Notes under the pieces: model-generated
Database searches by the model: none
Told to the model about the DNA's origin: nothing
Seen by the model: only the letters and a program-made list of their open reading frames with translations
Made by a program: the position numbers and the translations under genes
Origin: Halopenitus malekzadehii
Lineage (GTDB): Archaea; Halobacteriota; Halobacteria; Halobacteriales; Haloferacaceae
Direction of reading: 5' to 3'
DNA length: 64,000 nt
Assembly (NCBI RefSeq): GCF_900108505.1
Contig: NZ_FNWU01000001.1
Location: 884,725-948,724 of the forward strand
In this document: piece by piece, positions 24,125-32,207 of the stretch
How positions within the stretch are numbered: the stretch's first letter is position 1
Layout: each line of letters begins with the position of its first letter

Positions 24125-24814
24125 ATGCGAGTCGGGATCGTCACCATCGGCGACGAGCTGTTGTCCGGAGACACCGAGAACACGAACGCCACGTGGCTGT
24201 GTGACCGGCTCGACGACCGGGGCGTCGAGGTGCGTCGCATCACGACGATCCCGGACGACGTCGCCGAGATCGCACGAACGGTCAACGAATACTACGCCGA
24301 GTACGACGCGGTGATCGTCACCGGCGGGCTCGGGCCGACCCACGACGACGTCACGATGGAGGGCGTCGCGGCCGCGTTCGGCCGGGACCTGATCGACCAC
24401 CCGGATGCGGTCGCGTGGTTCGAAAAGCGGGACGGCTACAGTGCCTCGGACCTCACGGACGGGACAACCCACCTGCCGCAGGGAGCACGGCTCCTCGAGA
24501 ACCATTCCGGAGTCGCCCCTGGTGCGGTCGTCGAGACCGTCTACGTGTTCCCCGGCGTTCCGTCGGAGATGCACGCGATGTTCGACCGGGTCGCCGAGGA
24601 GTTCACCGGATCGACCCGATACGCCGCCACGGTCGAGGCCGACGAGCCCGAAAGCGCCCTCATCGACCGACTCGGCGAGCTCCGCGATCGGTTCGACGTC
24701 ACGGTCGGATCCTACCCCGGCGAGACGGTTCGGATCAAGATCACCGCCGACGCCGACTCGACCGCCGAGGAGGCGGCCACCTGGCTCCGCGATCGGGTTC
24801 AGTCGCCGGAGTGA
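24125..24814 (+). CDS. CinA/MoaB-type molybdopterin-binding domain protein
   Basis: This 229-residue protein starts MRVGIVTIGDELLSGDTENTNATWL and carries the MoCF-binding motif VIVTGGLGPTHDDVTMEGVA and the CinA-typical VYVFPGVPSEMHAMF. It lacks the C-terminal nicotinamide-nucleotide amidohydrolase domain of bacterial CinA, as is usual for archaeal versions. The role is probably in nucleotide-damage repair (ADP-ribose or NAD-related pyrophosphatase) or molybdopterin chemistry. A TATA-like GGTGTTTTTGAGG lies 30 bp upstream, after the 20-bp array. Confidence 0.88.
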   Translation: MRVGIVTIGDELLSGDTENTNATWLCDRLDDRGVEVRRITTIPDDVAEIARTVNEYYAEYDAVIVTGGLGPTHDDVTMEGVAAAFGRDLIDHPDAVAWFEKRDGYSASDLTDGTTHLPQGARLLENHSGVAPGAVVETVYVFPGVPSEMHAMFDRVAEEFTGSTRYAATVEADEPESALIDRLGELRDRFDVTVGSYPGETVRIKITADADSTAEEAATWLRDRVQSPE

Positions 24815-24815
24815 C

Positions 24816-25748
24816 TCACGGGTCACTCCCCACGACGTCGGTCACGAGACCCGCGGCAAACCGCGCGGCATCCGCCGCGTCGGCACCCAGCACGTACGTG
24901 ATCGGTTCGATGCCGAACGCGCCACGATGGAACACCACCCGTGGGACCGCCCCTCGATCGGCGAATCGGTCACGGAGTCGCCGTCCGCGGTCGTCGTACT
25001 CGGCGTCGAACGCCAGCGGGTCGACGCCACGGTCCCGGGCCGCTGCGAGGAGCGCCTCGTCGGTCGTGAGGTTGACCGCGCCGCGAACGCCGGGGTCGAC
25101 GTCGGCGGCCGCGAGGACGATCGTCGCGACGTGGTTCGAGGCTCCGAACTCGGGGTTGGCCGGCACCTCGACGCGATCGTCGACGGTATAGATACGCCCC
25201 GGGATCGCCGCCACGTCGGTCGGCTCCGCGGCGTCCGGCAGGGCCGTTCCGACGTTTGACCCGACGTTCGGAACGAACTGTGCCACGCCGATGGTCGTCG
25301 AGAGGACGCGAGCGGCCTTCCGGACGCTCGCCAAAGCCGCCTGCTCCGTGCTGACCGCCTCGTCTCGCCCCCGGATACAGAGATCACAGCTCAACCCCTG
25401 TAACGCCGGCATCTCCGTTTCGTGGATCTCACAGACCGGCCCGCGATCCTCGAGCGTCTGAACCAGATCGAGCACGGCGGCGAGCGCATCGTATCCGTTC
25501 ATCTCCCCCGTCGCGAGCCCCTCGGCCACCCGTTCGACGGTCGACCTCGTCCGGGGATGAGCGGCGATCGACTCCGTCGTCGATGCGTCTCCGCTCAGGT
25601 ACGTCGAGACCGCCGCCTGCGTGACGCCCAGTTCGTCGGCGATCTCCCGCTGTGTGAGCCCGTAGTCGGCGAGTTCGGTCGCGAGTTCGACGCGGAGCGT
25701 CGGGAGGACGTGGTCGACGACGATCTCGCCGGGGAGTCGGAGCGACAT
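24816..25748 (-). CDS. thiR: ThiR-type HTH-ThiN thiamine-phosphate-sensing regulator
   Basis: This 310-residue protein has an N-terminal HTH (LTQREIADELGVTQAAVSTYLSG, residues 30-52), a middle part with CEIHE and CDLCIRG that may bind a metal, and a C-terminal ThiN domain (GRIYTVDDRVEVPANPEFGASNHVATIVLAAADVD onward). ThiR proteins of this architecture are known to repress archaeal thiamine genes, sensing thiamine phosphate through a catalytically inactive ThiN domain. It is encoded 4 bp after thiDN in one operon, so it probably autoregulates through the palindrome at 27108. Confidence 0.88.
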   Translation of the reverse strand: MSLRLPGEIVVDHVLPTLRVELATELADYGLTQREIADELGVTQAAVSTYLSGDASTTESIAAHPRTRSTVERVAEGLATGEMNGYDALAAVLDLVQTLEDRGPVCEIHETEMPALQGLSCDLCIRGRDEAVSTEQAALASVRKAARVLSTTIGVAQFVPNVGSNVGTALPDAAEPTDVAAIPGRIYTVDDRVEVPANPEFGASNHVATIVLAAADVDPGVRGAVNLTTDEALLAAARDRGVDPLAFDAEYDDRGRRLRDRFADRGAVPRVVFHRGAFGIEPITYVLGADAADAARFAAGLVTDVVGSDP

Positions 25749-25752
25749 CCGT

Positions 25753-27105
25753 TCACTCCGCCCGATTCGCGAGCGTGTGCACGCGCGAGACCGCGGTCTC
25801 GGCGTCCGGGGCCAGGACTCGGGTGATGGCCTCTTTGCCGACGTCGCCGCGGTCGTACACGACGGCGGGCGTCCCCGAGACGCGATCGAACGCCCGGCGG
25901 GCCACCCACCCCATCGTCGAGCCCTCCTCGTCCGGGGCCGGCTCCTCGCGGCGGTCGACCTCGACGACCGGCGCGTCGATCGCGGTGAAGGCGGCCTCGA
26001 TGCCCTCGTCGAACCGACAGTTGACCGCGAACCGGAGCGTGGGGTCGTGTTCGCGCGCCGTGAGCAGGAGGCGGGCGACGTGGCTCGAGGCGCCGAATCG
26101 AACCCCGCGGTTCGGCGCGATCCCCGACGGCGTGCGACTGATCCGTCCCTCGACGGCGGCCGTCTCTCCGGGCGTCTCGGCGTACGGCGTCGCGCCGACG
26201 ACGTTCATCCCGACTTCGGGGACGACTCGCCCGACGTCCGCCGAGACGAACTCGTGTACGACCTCCTCGACGGCCTCGCGGGTAGGGGTACGTGCTGCAC
26301 GCTCTCGGAGGGCGGCGAGGTGGTGGACCGTGCCCGGACCCCCGCCGACGTCGTGGTGGTAGCGTACCGCCCGTTCGAGCAGGTCCGTCCCGGCCGAGAC
26401 GGCCTCCGTGAGCGGATCGCCGCGAGCGAGTTGCGTCGCGATCGCGCTCGCGAGCGTGCACCCCGAGCCGTGGGTGGCGTCCGTGTCGACGCGGGGGTGA
26501 GTGAACGTCTCCGTCCCATCGGGCGTCACAAGGACGTCACGGACCACGTCCCCCGGAACGTGTCCCCCCGTGACGAGCACGGCGTCCACGCCGGTGTCGA
26601 GGAGCGCCTGCCCGGCGGTGACCGCCCGTTCGACGTCGGTCACCTCGACGCCGGTCAGCACTTCCGCCTCGGCGGCGTTGGGCGTCGCGAGCGTCGCCGC
26701 CGCGAGCAGGTCCTCGTAGGCGGTTTCGGCCCCGGGATCGAGGAGTCGATCGCCGCTCGCGGCGACCAGTACCGGGTCGACGACTGCGGGGACGTCGAGG
26801 TCCGCAGCGTGCTCGGCGACGCGATCGACGATCGGTTCGGTCGCGAGCATTCCGGTCTTGAGGACGTCGACATCGATGTCCTCACACACGGCATCGATCT
26901 GTGCGGTGACCTCCGTGACGGGCACCACGTGCGTCGACTCCACGCCTCGGGTGTGCTGGGCGGTGATCGCGGTCACGGCGCTCGTCCCGAAGCCGCCACA
27001 GGCTTCGATGGTCTTGAGGTCGGCCTGGACGCCGGCGCCGCCGCCCGAATCGCTTCCCGCCACGGTCAGGACGACCGGCCGCGTCTCTGGTGCTGGATCT
27101 CGCAT
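25753..27105 (-). CDS. thiD: Bifunctional HMP-P kinase / thiamine-phosphate synthase ThiDN
   Basis: This 450-residue fusion has ThiD in residues 1-265 ([55 protein letters not shown]). ThiN follows from about 275 to 450 ([61 protein letters not shown]). It phosphorylates hydroxymethylpyrimidine (phosphate) and joins it to the thiazole phosphate to make thiamine phosphate. The start codon abuts a perfect palindrome, so the gene is probably repressed when thiamine phosphate is plentiful. Confidence 0.95.
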   Translation of the reverse strand: MRDPAPETRPVVLTVAGSDSGGGAGVQADLKTIEACGGFGTSAVTAITAQHTRGVESTHVVPVTEVTAQIDAVCEDIDVDVLKTGMLATEPIVDRVAEHAADLDVPAVVDPVLVAASGDRLLDPGAETAYEDLLAAATLATPNAAEAEVLTGVEVTDVERAVTAGQALLDTGVDAVLVTGGHVPGDVVRDVLVTPDGTETFTHPRVDTDATHGSGCTLASAIATQLARGDPLTEAVSAGTDLLERAVRYHHDVGGGPGTVHHLAALRERAARTPTREAVEEVVHEFVSADVGRVVPEVGMNVVGATPYAETPGETAAVEGRISRTPSGIAPNRGVRFGASSHVARLLLTAREHDPTLRFAVNCRFDEGIEAAFTAIDAPVVEVDRREEPAPDEEGSTMGWVARRAFDRVSGTPAVVYDRGDVGKEAITRVLAPDAETAVSRVHTLANRAE

Positions 27106-27107
27106 TG

Positions 27108-27122
27108 TATAACCCGGTTATA
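27108..27122. promoter_or_regulatory. Palindromic operator of the thiamine divergon
   Basis: TATAACCCGGTTATA is a perfect palindrome around a central C, two bases upstream of the thiDN ATG. It lies within the 63-bp gap between thiDN and tenA and overlaps the AT-rich core promoter on the minus strand. The location and symmetry suit the HTH regulator encoded in the same operon. Confidence 0.7.
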
Positions 27123-27168
27123 TTATCCAATCATAACTCTTTTCCGGTTCTCCGTTGATGCTCTGCCA

Positions 27169-27834
27169 ATGTCGTTCACGGACGAATGTGCACCACAGGC
27201 GGACGCCTACTGGTCATCGATTCTCGATCATCCGATGGTTCGCCAGCTCGGGGAGGGTACCCTCGACGAGGCGCCCTTCCGCTACTGGGTACGGCAGGAC
27301 TACGTCTATCTCCAGGAGTACGCCCGAGTGTTCGCACTCGGTGCGGCGAAGGCACCGGACCTCGATCGGATGGGAACGTTCGCGGAGCTCCTCGAGTCGA
27401 CGGTCACCACCGAGATGGACCTCCACCGGTCGTACGCCGCGGACCTTTCGATCGACGAGGCCGACCTCGAAGAGACCGATCCGTCGCCGACGACGCGGGC
27501 GTACACGGACTTCCTGGTCCGCACCGCCTCACACGGAACCGTCGGCGATCTCGTGGCAGCGCTGCTTCCGTGTATGTGGGGATTCAACGAGACGGCAAAG
27601 CGGCTCGCCGCCGACGGCACGCCCGAACACGATCAGTACGCCGCCTGGATCGAGATGTACGCCGGCGAGGAGTTCACCGAGCTGACCGAGTGGTGCAAGA
27701 CGCTCCTGGACGACGTGGCCGCCGACGCGTCAGCGTCCGACCGGGAGCGGTATCGGAAGCGCTTCGCGACGTCCGCACAGTACGAGTACCTGTTCTGGGA
27801 CGCCGCCTGGAAACGGGAGACGTGGCCGCTATGA
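27169..27834 (+). CDS. tenA: TenA-family aminopyrimidine aminohydrolase
   Basis: A 221-residue TenA with active-site residues at the same numbers as Bacillus TenA: Asp44 (VRQDY), Tyr112 (RAYTDF) and Cys135 (LLPCMWGF), with Glu206 near the expected 205. It hydrolyses aminopyrimidine products of damaged thiamine to HMP for salvage. It is divergent from thiDN across the palindromic operator and overlaps the next small ORF by 4 nt. The complete active site argues for an active salvage enzyme rather than a regulator. Confidence 0.95.
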   Translation: MSFTDECAPQADAYWSSILDHPMVRQLGEGTLDEAPFRYWVRQDYVYLQEYARVFALGAAKAPDLDRMGTFAELLESTVTTEMDLHRSYAADLSIDEADLEETDPSPTTRAYTDFLVRTASHGTVGDLVAALLPCMWGFNETAKRLAADGTPEHDQYAAWIEMYAGEEFTELTEWCKTLLDDVAADASASDRERYRKRFATSAQYEYLFWDAAWKRETWPL

Positions 27835-27911
27835 CCGACGACGTCGCACCGACCGACGTGACGGCCGACGCAACCGTCGCCGAATACGCCGTCGACGGGG
27901 GTGCCGTGTGA
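27831..27911 (+). CDS. 26-residue coupled small ORF between tenA and transporter
   Basis: The ATG at 27831 overlaps the tenA stop (ATGA) and its own TGA overlaps the transporter ATG (TGATG), so the three reading frames are chained without gaps. The product is acidic (MTDDVAPTDVTADATVAEYAVDGG). It may be a real micropeptide partner of the symporter or only a translational bridge. No family is known to me, and a chance ORF of this size is possible, but both junctions being coupled is suggestive. Confidence 0.5.
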   Translation: MTDDVAPTDVTADATVAEYAVDGGAV

Positions 27912-29431
27912 TGGTATCGACGGTCCTGGGGCTCGGGCTGACGGTGGCGACGCTGGCGATCAGTGCCGCCGTCGGTCTGTGGTACGCCCGCGGCCGGGTC
28001 CGCTCCGTCGAGGATCTCATCACGGCTCGCGGATCGGCCGGCGAGCGGCGATTGACCGCGACGCTCGTCGCATCCGTGATGGGCGTGTGGATCCTCTTTT
28101 CGGCTCCCGAGGCCGGCGCCAGCTTCGGGATCGCTGCGGTCGTCGGCTACGCCATCGGCGAGGCGCTGCCGATGCTCGTGTACGCACGGATCGGTCCGCG
28201 CGTGCGCGAGCTCATCCCCGACGGACACTCGCTGACGGAGTACGTCTACGCCCGCTACGGCGGCGCGATGTACGTGTTCGTTCTCCTCGTGAGCGCGCTG
28301 TATATGTTCGTCTTTTTGGCAGCGGAACTCACCGGCATCGCCGGCGCGCTGTCGCTCGTCGCCGGCGTGCCGCAGTGGCAGACCGCCGTGCTCGTCGGCG
28401 GCGGCGTCCTCGTGTACACGGGGTATGGCGGGGTGACCGCCAGCATCGGAACCGACACCCTTCAGGCAGTCGTGGTCGTTCCGCTCTTGGTGGTATGTTT
28501 CGGCGGCATCGTGGCGTCGTTGGGCGGCGTGGATCCGATCCACCAAGGTGTTGTCGCGGCCAACCCAACGCTGCTCGATCCCGGCTTCGCCGCCGGCATC
28601 CGCTTCGGTCTGGCCCTCTCGTTCGCCATCCTCGGGGCGGAACTGATCAACCAGACGTGGTGGCAACGCATCTACGCGGGCGCAAGCGACGACGTCGTTC
28701 GGCGGAGCTTCCGGAACGCGAGCCTCGCCAACGGTGCGATGGTGTTCGTGACCGCACTGTTCGGGATCGTCGCGGTCGGACGTGCCGACGTCGTCACCGA
28801 CGTCACGAGCGCGGCTTATAACGCCGACGTTGCGCTGTTCGTCCTTCTGGAGGGTGCGTTCCCCGCGTGGGTCGTCGCCGGCGTAACGCTGCTGGCGCTG
28901 CTCCTGGTGGTCAGCTCGGTCGACACCCTGTTCAACGCGCTCTCGAGTCTCGTCACAGTCGACCTGTCACGAGCGGTCGGCGCCGACGACCGCCGGCTTC
29001 GCCTCGGCGCCCGCGCGTTCACCGTTCTCGTGGCCGTCGCAGCCATTTACGTCAGCCTCCGGGCTCGGAGCGTGCTCCGGCTGTTCTTCCTCGCGGACCT
29101 GCTGGGTGCGGCCGTGGCGGTCCCGCTCGTCTACGGGCTCTACTCGGAGTCGATAACGGGGCCCGGGGCGCTCGTGAGCAGCGTCGTCGGCTTGGCGGTC
29201 GGGCTGGCGTACTTCCCCGACCTGCGGGGATACATCACGGCAATTCCGGTGGTTGGCGAGGCCTTGCCCGCGGCGGATCCGCTGTACCTGACCTCCTTCG
29301 CCGGGGCCTTCTGCGTCTCGGCGGCACTGACGGTGATCGCGGCGCGGGTCTCCGAGGCCACGTTCGACTTCGATCGCCTCGGGGACGACATCCGCCGCAT
29401 CGATGCTGACGGCGCCGAGGCGAGCGACTGA
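27911..29431 (+). CDS. Sodium:solute symporter (SSS family), thiamine-linked
   Basis: This 506-residue protein has about 13 transmembrane helices. SSS features include RGSAGERRLTATLVASVMGVWILFSAPEAGASFG, GHSLTEYVYARYGG and LALSFAILGAELINQTWWQRIYAG. The position after tenA and under the thiamine operator suggests uptake of thiamine or its pyrimidine precursor driven by sodium. An alternative GTG start at 27908 adds one residue. The C-terminal 25 residues are a charged cytosolic tail. Confidence 0.88.
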   Translation: MVSTVLGLGLTVATLAISAAVGLWYARGRVRSVEDLITARGSAGERRLTATLVASVMGVWILFSAPEAGASFGIAAVVGYAIGEALPMLVYARIGPRVRELIPDGHSLTEYVYARYGGAMYVFVLLVSALYMFVFLAAELTGIAGALSLVAGVPQWQTAVLVGGGVLVYTGYGGVTASIGTDTLQAVVVVPLLVVCFGGIVASLGGVDPIHQGVVAANPTLLDPGFAAGIRFGLALSFAILGAELINQTWWQRIYAGASDDVVRRSFRNASLANGAMVFVTALFGIVAVGRADVVTDVTSAAYNADVALFVLLEGAFPAWVVAGVTLLALLLVVSSVDTLFNALSSLVTVDLSRAVGADDRRLRLGARAFTVLVAVAAIYVSLRARSVLRLFFLADLLGAAVAVPLVYGLYSESITGPGALVSSVVGLAVGLAYFPDLRGYITAIPVVGEALPAADPLYLTSFAGAFCVSAALTVIAARVSEATFDFDRLGDDIRRIDADGAEASD

Positions 29432-29512
29432 GCGTGGGCGCTTGCGGTCGCTCGTCGTCGAGTGGACTCTCCCGTCGAACCACGCCCGTCCCGTCAGCCG
29501 GTCACGGCACGA

Positions 29513-30064
29513 CTACGACGGCTCCACCACCCGATCCGCCCATTCGCGGAGCCGGGACAGCGCGGCGCGCTCGGTGCGTGAGATGCGATCGTCGACCCCG
29601 AGTTCGTTGCTCTCGAAGGCGTTACACACGACGACCGACGCCGACGAACAGTAGTCGAGCAACTCCGTGGTGCGGTTCGTGTCCGCTTGGAGCGGGATCG
29701 TGGCGTCGTTGACGAACACCGCATCCGGATCGTCGGGCGCCGCCGAGATAACTCGCGCGGCACGCGCTGCGTTCGTGCGCGCCAGGGCGATCGCCTCCTC
29801 CTGGGTGTCGCTTTCAGCGCGGGGCGCCCGGGCGTCGATACGACCGTAGTAGATCTCGTCCGGGATGGTCGTGAACCGCGTCAAGCGGCCGCCGAGAACC
29901 CGGCCGTCCCGCTCGAGTTCGGGTGCGAACTCCAGCACGGCCACGTCGGCGGACCCGTGGTCGGCAACCCAGCGATCCAGCGCCGCCGCGGTGTGCCGTG
30001 TCTTCCCGACGTTTGTGGGCCCGACGATCAGCGTCGACCCGCACAGCGGAACTGACGACGCCAT
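29513..30064 (-). CDS. P-loop NTPase-like protein, unknown function
   Basis: This 183-residue protein has a clear Walker A (GPTNVGKTRHTAAAL, residues 15-29) and a possible Walker B (DAVFVNDAT). The middle carries GRLTRFTTIPDEIYYGRID. It is not a recognisable ABC, GTPase or kinase family. It follows the NRAMP-like gene by 3 bp on the same strand, so the two are one operon and may act together. A metallochaperone-like or nucleotide-dependent accessory role is possible but unproven. Confidence 0.75.
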   Translation of the reverse strand: MASSVPLCGSTLIVGPTNVGKTRHTAAALDRWVADHGSADVAVLEFAPELERDGRVLGGRLTRFTTIPDEIYYGRIDARAPRAESDTQEEAIALARTNAARAARVISAAPDDPDAVFVNDATIPLQADTNRTTELLDYCSSASVVVCNAFESNELGVDDRISRTERAALSRLREWADRVVEPS

Positions 30065-30067
30065 CAG

Positions 30068-31399
30068 TCAGTCGGCCGGCTGCCGAGCCGTGCGGTCGCC
30101 GGTCACCAGTTCGCGAACGAACAGCCCGAGAAGCGCGACCGTGGCGATCCCGAGGACGGTCGCGAAGGCGACTACGAACGCGGGAACGAGCGCGAACCCC
30201 TCGCGCAGTCCCATCGCGGTGCTCCGGACCGAGTTGGCCGCCGTTACGCTCGTGACCCCGAGCAGGATCACGCCGGCCGCCGTCAGGAGCCGCGAGGGGA
30301 GTGGCCCGGGCGTCTCGTACAGGAGGAACAGCACCAGCGCAAGCGCGAACGGCGTGCCCGCGAGTCCGAGCGCCAGCGCCTGCACGAGCAGCGGGATGAA
30401 GTTCCCGCCGACGAAGGCGCCCGCCGCCGACACCAACGCGGTCCCGGCAAGCAGCGCTCGGTATCGGTCGTCCGACACGGACAGCTCCCACCCGAGCGTA
30501 TCGGCCACCAGGAACGGCGGGACGATGGTGTTGCCCCCGAGCGTCGACACGGCGGCGCCGAGGATCCCGACGAGGAACAGCGTCTCCGCGGCGGGCCCCG
30601 CGACCGGCGCGAGCGCCTTCGCCGCGGCGGCGGCCTCCGGCGGCACGTTCTGCCCGCCGAGCGCCCCCGCGACGACCAGAAAGATCGCGAGGCTGTACAG
30701 GCCGAACGCGACGAGCATCGACGCCCCGGCGTCAAACCGTGCGAGGTCGTAGTCGTCGGCACTCCAGCCCCGTGCGCGGGTCGTGTAGGTGTGCATCGTG
30801 ATCAGCGTGATGTGGACGGCCCCGCCGAGGACTCCCGCGACGGTGACGGCCGCGCCGGGCGGCGTCGTGGGGACCAGTCCCGCCGCCGCGCCGCCGACGT
30901 CGGGGGGGACGACGACAAGCGTGGCGACGAACACGAGCACGACCCCCGAGACGACCGCTTTCGCGCCGAGTTCCGCGACCCGGTAGCCGCCGCCCGCGAG
31001 GCCGATCGCCAGGACGACGGCCCAGAGAACGCCCCAGAGACGCGCGTCGAAGCCGAACAACGACGCCGAGACGTCGGCGAGACCCTTCATGATGAGCAAC
31101 TGCGCGATGCCGGCGACGACGACCGCGTCGAGGACGAGCAGCCACGTCCACCACCGTCCCAGTCGTTCCTCGACGGTGCGGACGATGCCCTGTTCGGTCA
31201 GCGTCCCGAGCCGCGCGGCCAACAGCACCGAGACGAACCCGGCCGGCGCCGACAGAACGACCACCCACAGGAGGTCGTACCCGTAGCCGACGCCCGCGGC
31301 CACGAGCGCGCTGATCGTCGCCGGACCCGCGGCGATCGCGCCCGCGAGCCACGCCGGCCCCATCTCCGACAGTCGGTGTCGAACGGCTCCCGGAGCCAT
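30068..31399 (-). CDS. NRAMP-family transporter lacking canonical metal motifs
   Basis: This 443-residue polytopic protein has about 11 helices and NRAMP-like organisation (LGRWWTWLLVLDAVVVAGIAQLL; GGNTIVPPFLVADTLGW; AGAFVGGNFIPLLVQALALG). The DPGN motif of helix 1 is replaced by GPAT (AIAAGPATISAL). The MPHN motif of helix 6 reads ITMH (VHITLITMHTYTT). The usual Asp, Asn and Met metal ligands are therefore absent, and the substrate is probably not classical Mn2+/Fe2+. It is co-transcribed with a P-loop protein and a 23-codon ORF, next to thiamine genes. Confidence 0.8.
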   Translation of the reverse strand: MAPGAVRHRLSEMGPAWLAGAIAAGPATISALVAAGVGYGYDLLWVVVLSAPAGFVSVLLAARLGTLTEQGIVRTVEERLGRWWTWLLVLDAVVVAGIAQLLIMKGLADVSASLFGFDARLWGVLWAVVLAIGLAGGGYRVAELGAKAVVSGVVLVFVATLVVVPPDVGGAAAGLVPTTPPGAAVTVAGVLGGAVHITLITMHTYTTRARGWSADDYDLARFDAGASMLVAFGLYSLAIFLVVAGALGGQNVPPEAAAAAKALAPVAGPAAETLFLVGILGAAVSTLGGNTIVPPFLVADTLGWELSVSDDRYRALLAGTALVSAAGAFVGGNFIPLLVQALALGLAGTPFALALVLFLLYETPGPLPSRLLTAAGVILLGVTSVTAANSVRSTAMGLREGFALVPAFVVAFATVLGIATVALLGLFVRELVTGDRTARQPAD

Positions 31400-31400
31400 C

Positions 31401-31472
31401 TCAGACGCACCCCTTGACCACGACGTCCCCGCCTCCCTGGTTCCGCATCGACCGCCGGTCGGTGAGCGACAT
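31401..31472 (-). CDS. 23-residue small ORF preceding NRAMP-like gene
   Basis: ATG at 31472, TGA at 31403-31401, leaving one base before the transporter ATG at 31399. A TTTATTAC element about 26 bp upstream would make this ORF, not the transporter, the leaderless first cistron. The product is MSLTDRRSMRN-QGGG-DVVVKGCV in composition, basic then hydrophobic. It may be a micropeptide or a leader that couples translation. Confidence 0.45.
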   Translation of the reverse strand: MSLTDRRSMRNQGGGDVVVKGCV

Positions 31473-31484
31473 ATGAGTGGGTAT

Positions 31485-31499
31485 TATACTCGAGTAATA
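31485..31499. promoter_or_regulatory. Dyad upstream of NRAMP operon, resembles thiamine operator
   Basis: TATACTCGAGTAATA contains the perfect 8-bp palindrome ACTCGAGT. It matches the thiDN/tenA palindrome TATAACCCGGTTATA at 10 of 15 positions (TATA at the left, GT and ATA at the right). It overlaps the promoter of the micro-ORF/NRAMP/P-loop operon, so shared control by ThiR is possible. Confidence 0.4.
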
Positions 31500-31686
31500 A
31501 AGGACTGCGATCACTGCAGAACGGGCTTGATGGAGTGTCGAGACGTTCACGGCGAATCCGTCGTCACCGACTCCGCCTTCCGTCACTTGATCCCGTGGCT
31601 CGCTCATCCAGTTCGCTCACGGGAGCGCAGCCGCTTGGCGTGACGCTGGAGCGGTCGTTGCACATCGGTGGCCCGGACTCGACGGG

Positions 31687-31800
31687 CTACCGGTAGAGGG
31701 AGGCCAGCCAGACGACGGTGAGCAGGAGACTCACGACCAGCACGACGATCGATGTTTCGGGGATCGGAAGCGATGCGGATTCGGTGGCGAGCGGTATCAT
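31687..31800 (-). CDS. 37-residue single-helix membrane protein
   Basis: Small ORF from ATG 31800 to TAG 31687. After about 16 polar residues (MIPLATESASLPIPE) there is one strong transmembrane helix (SIVVLVVSLLLTVVWLASL) ending in YR. The hydrophobic pattern and clean stop support a genuine small protein. It lies alone in a gap of about 450 bp between the NRAMP operon and the PRC-barrel gene. Function unknown. Confidence 0.6.
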   Translation of the reverse strand: MIPLATESASLPIPETSIVVLVVSLLLTVVWLASLYR

Positions 31801-31921
31801 ACCCGCAGTTGACCCGCGGGGGTTGTAAGCGTTCAGGCTTCGCCCCGGCGGGACGATCGATGACTTCGACCGCAGTTTGTGCCTACGGCATATCTTTTAT
31901 ACCCGATGCCGTTGCTCCGCT

Positions 31922-32191
31922 ATGGGCGAGATACTCGGATCGAGCATCGCCGGGTACAGCGTGATGACCGTCGACGGCGAGGAAATCGGCACGTTGGTGA
32001 ACGTCACGATGGACTCGACCACCGGTGATCTCCGACAGTTCGTCATCGATCCGGCGGACCGAACGCCGGACTTCGAGAGGAACAACGAGGGGCACGTGGA
32101 GATCCCGGCTCGAACGTTCCGATCGCGGGGTGACTACGTCCTCGTCGATCCGACCCCAACCGACGATCCGATTGCGCGAGGGCGGGACTGA
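31922..32191 (+). CDS. PRC-barrel domain protein
   Basis: This 89-residue protein is one PRC-barrel: GEILGSSIAGYSVMTVDGEEIGTLVNVTMDSTTGDLRQFVID at residues 2-43, then HVEIPARTFRSRGDYVLVD. Haloarchaea often use such stand-alone domains as RNA- or protein-binding adaptors, including homologues of CdpA/CdpB-type division factors. A TATA element CTTTTATACCC (31893-31903) lies 25 bp before the ATG, typical of a leaderless, well-expressed gene. Confidence 0.9.
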   Translation: MGEILGSSIAGYSVMTVDGEEIGTLVNVTMDSTTGDLRQFVIDPADRTPDFERNNEGHVEIPARTFRSRGDYVLVDPTPTDDPIARGRD

Positions 32192-32207
32192 TCCCGACAC
32201 CGACACT

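Noticed and set aside
23528-24285. Minus-strand frames through the 20-bp array encoding repeats such as RSRWSSTGAGG
   Set aside because: A 20-bp repeat without stops stays open in all frames over 60 bp; the peptides are by-products of the repeat.
27106-27168. TPP riboswitch in front of thiamine genes
   Set aside because: The gap is only 63 bp and both genes appear leaderless; it contains a DNA palindrome and no THI-box sequence.
25777-27834. Plus-strand open frame of 685 residues spanning thiDN and tenA
   Set aside because: Its N-terminal two thirds are antisense to thiDN; only the tenA part is real and starts at 27169.
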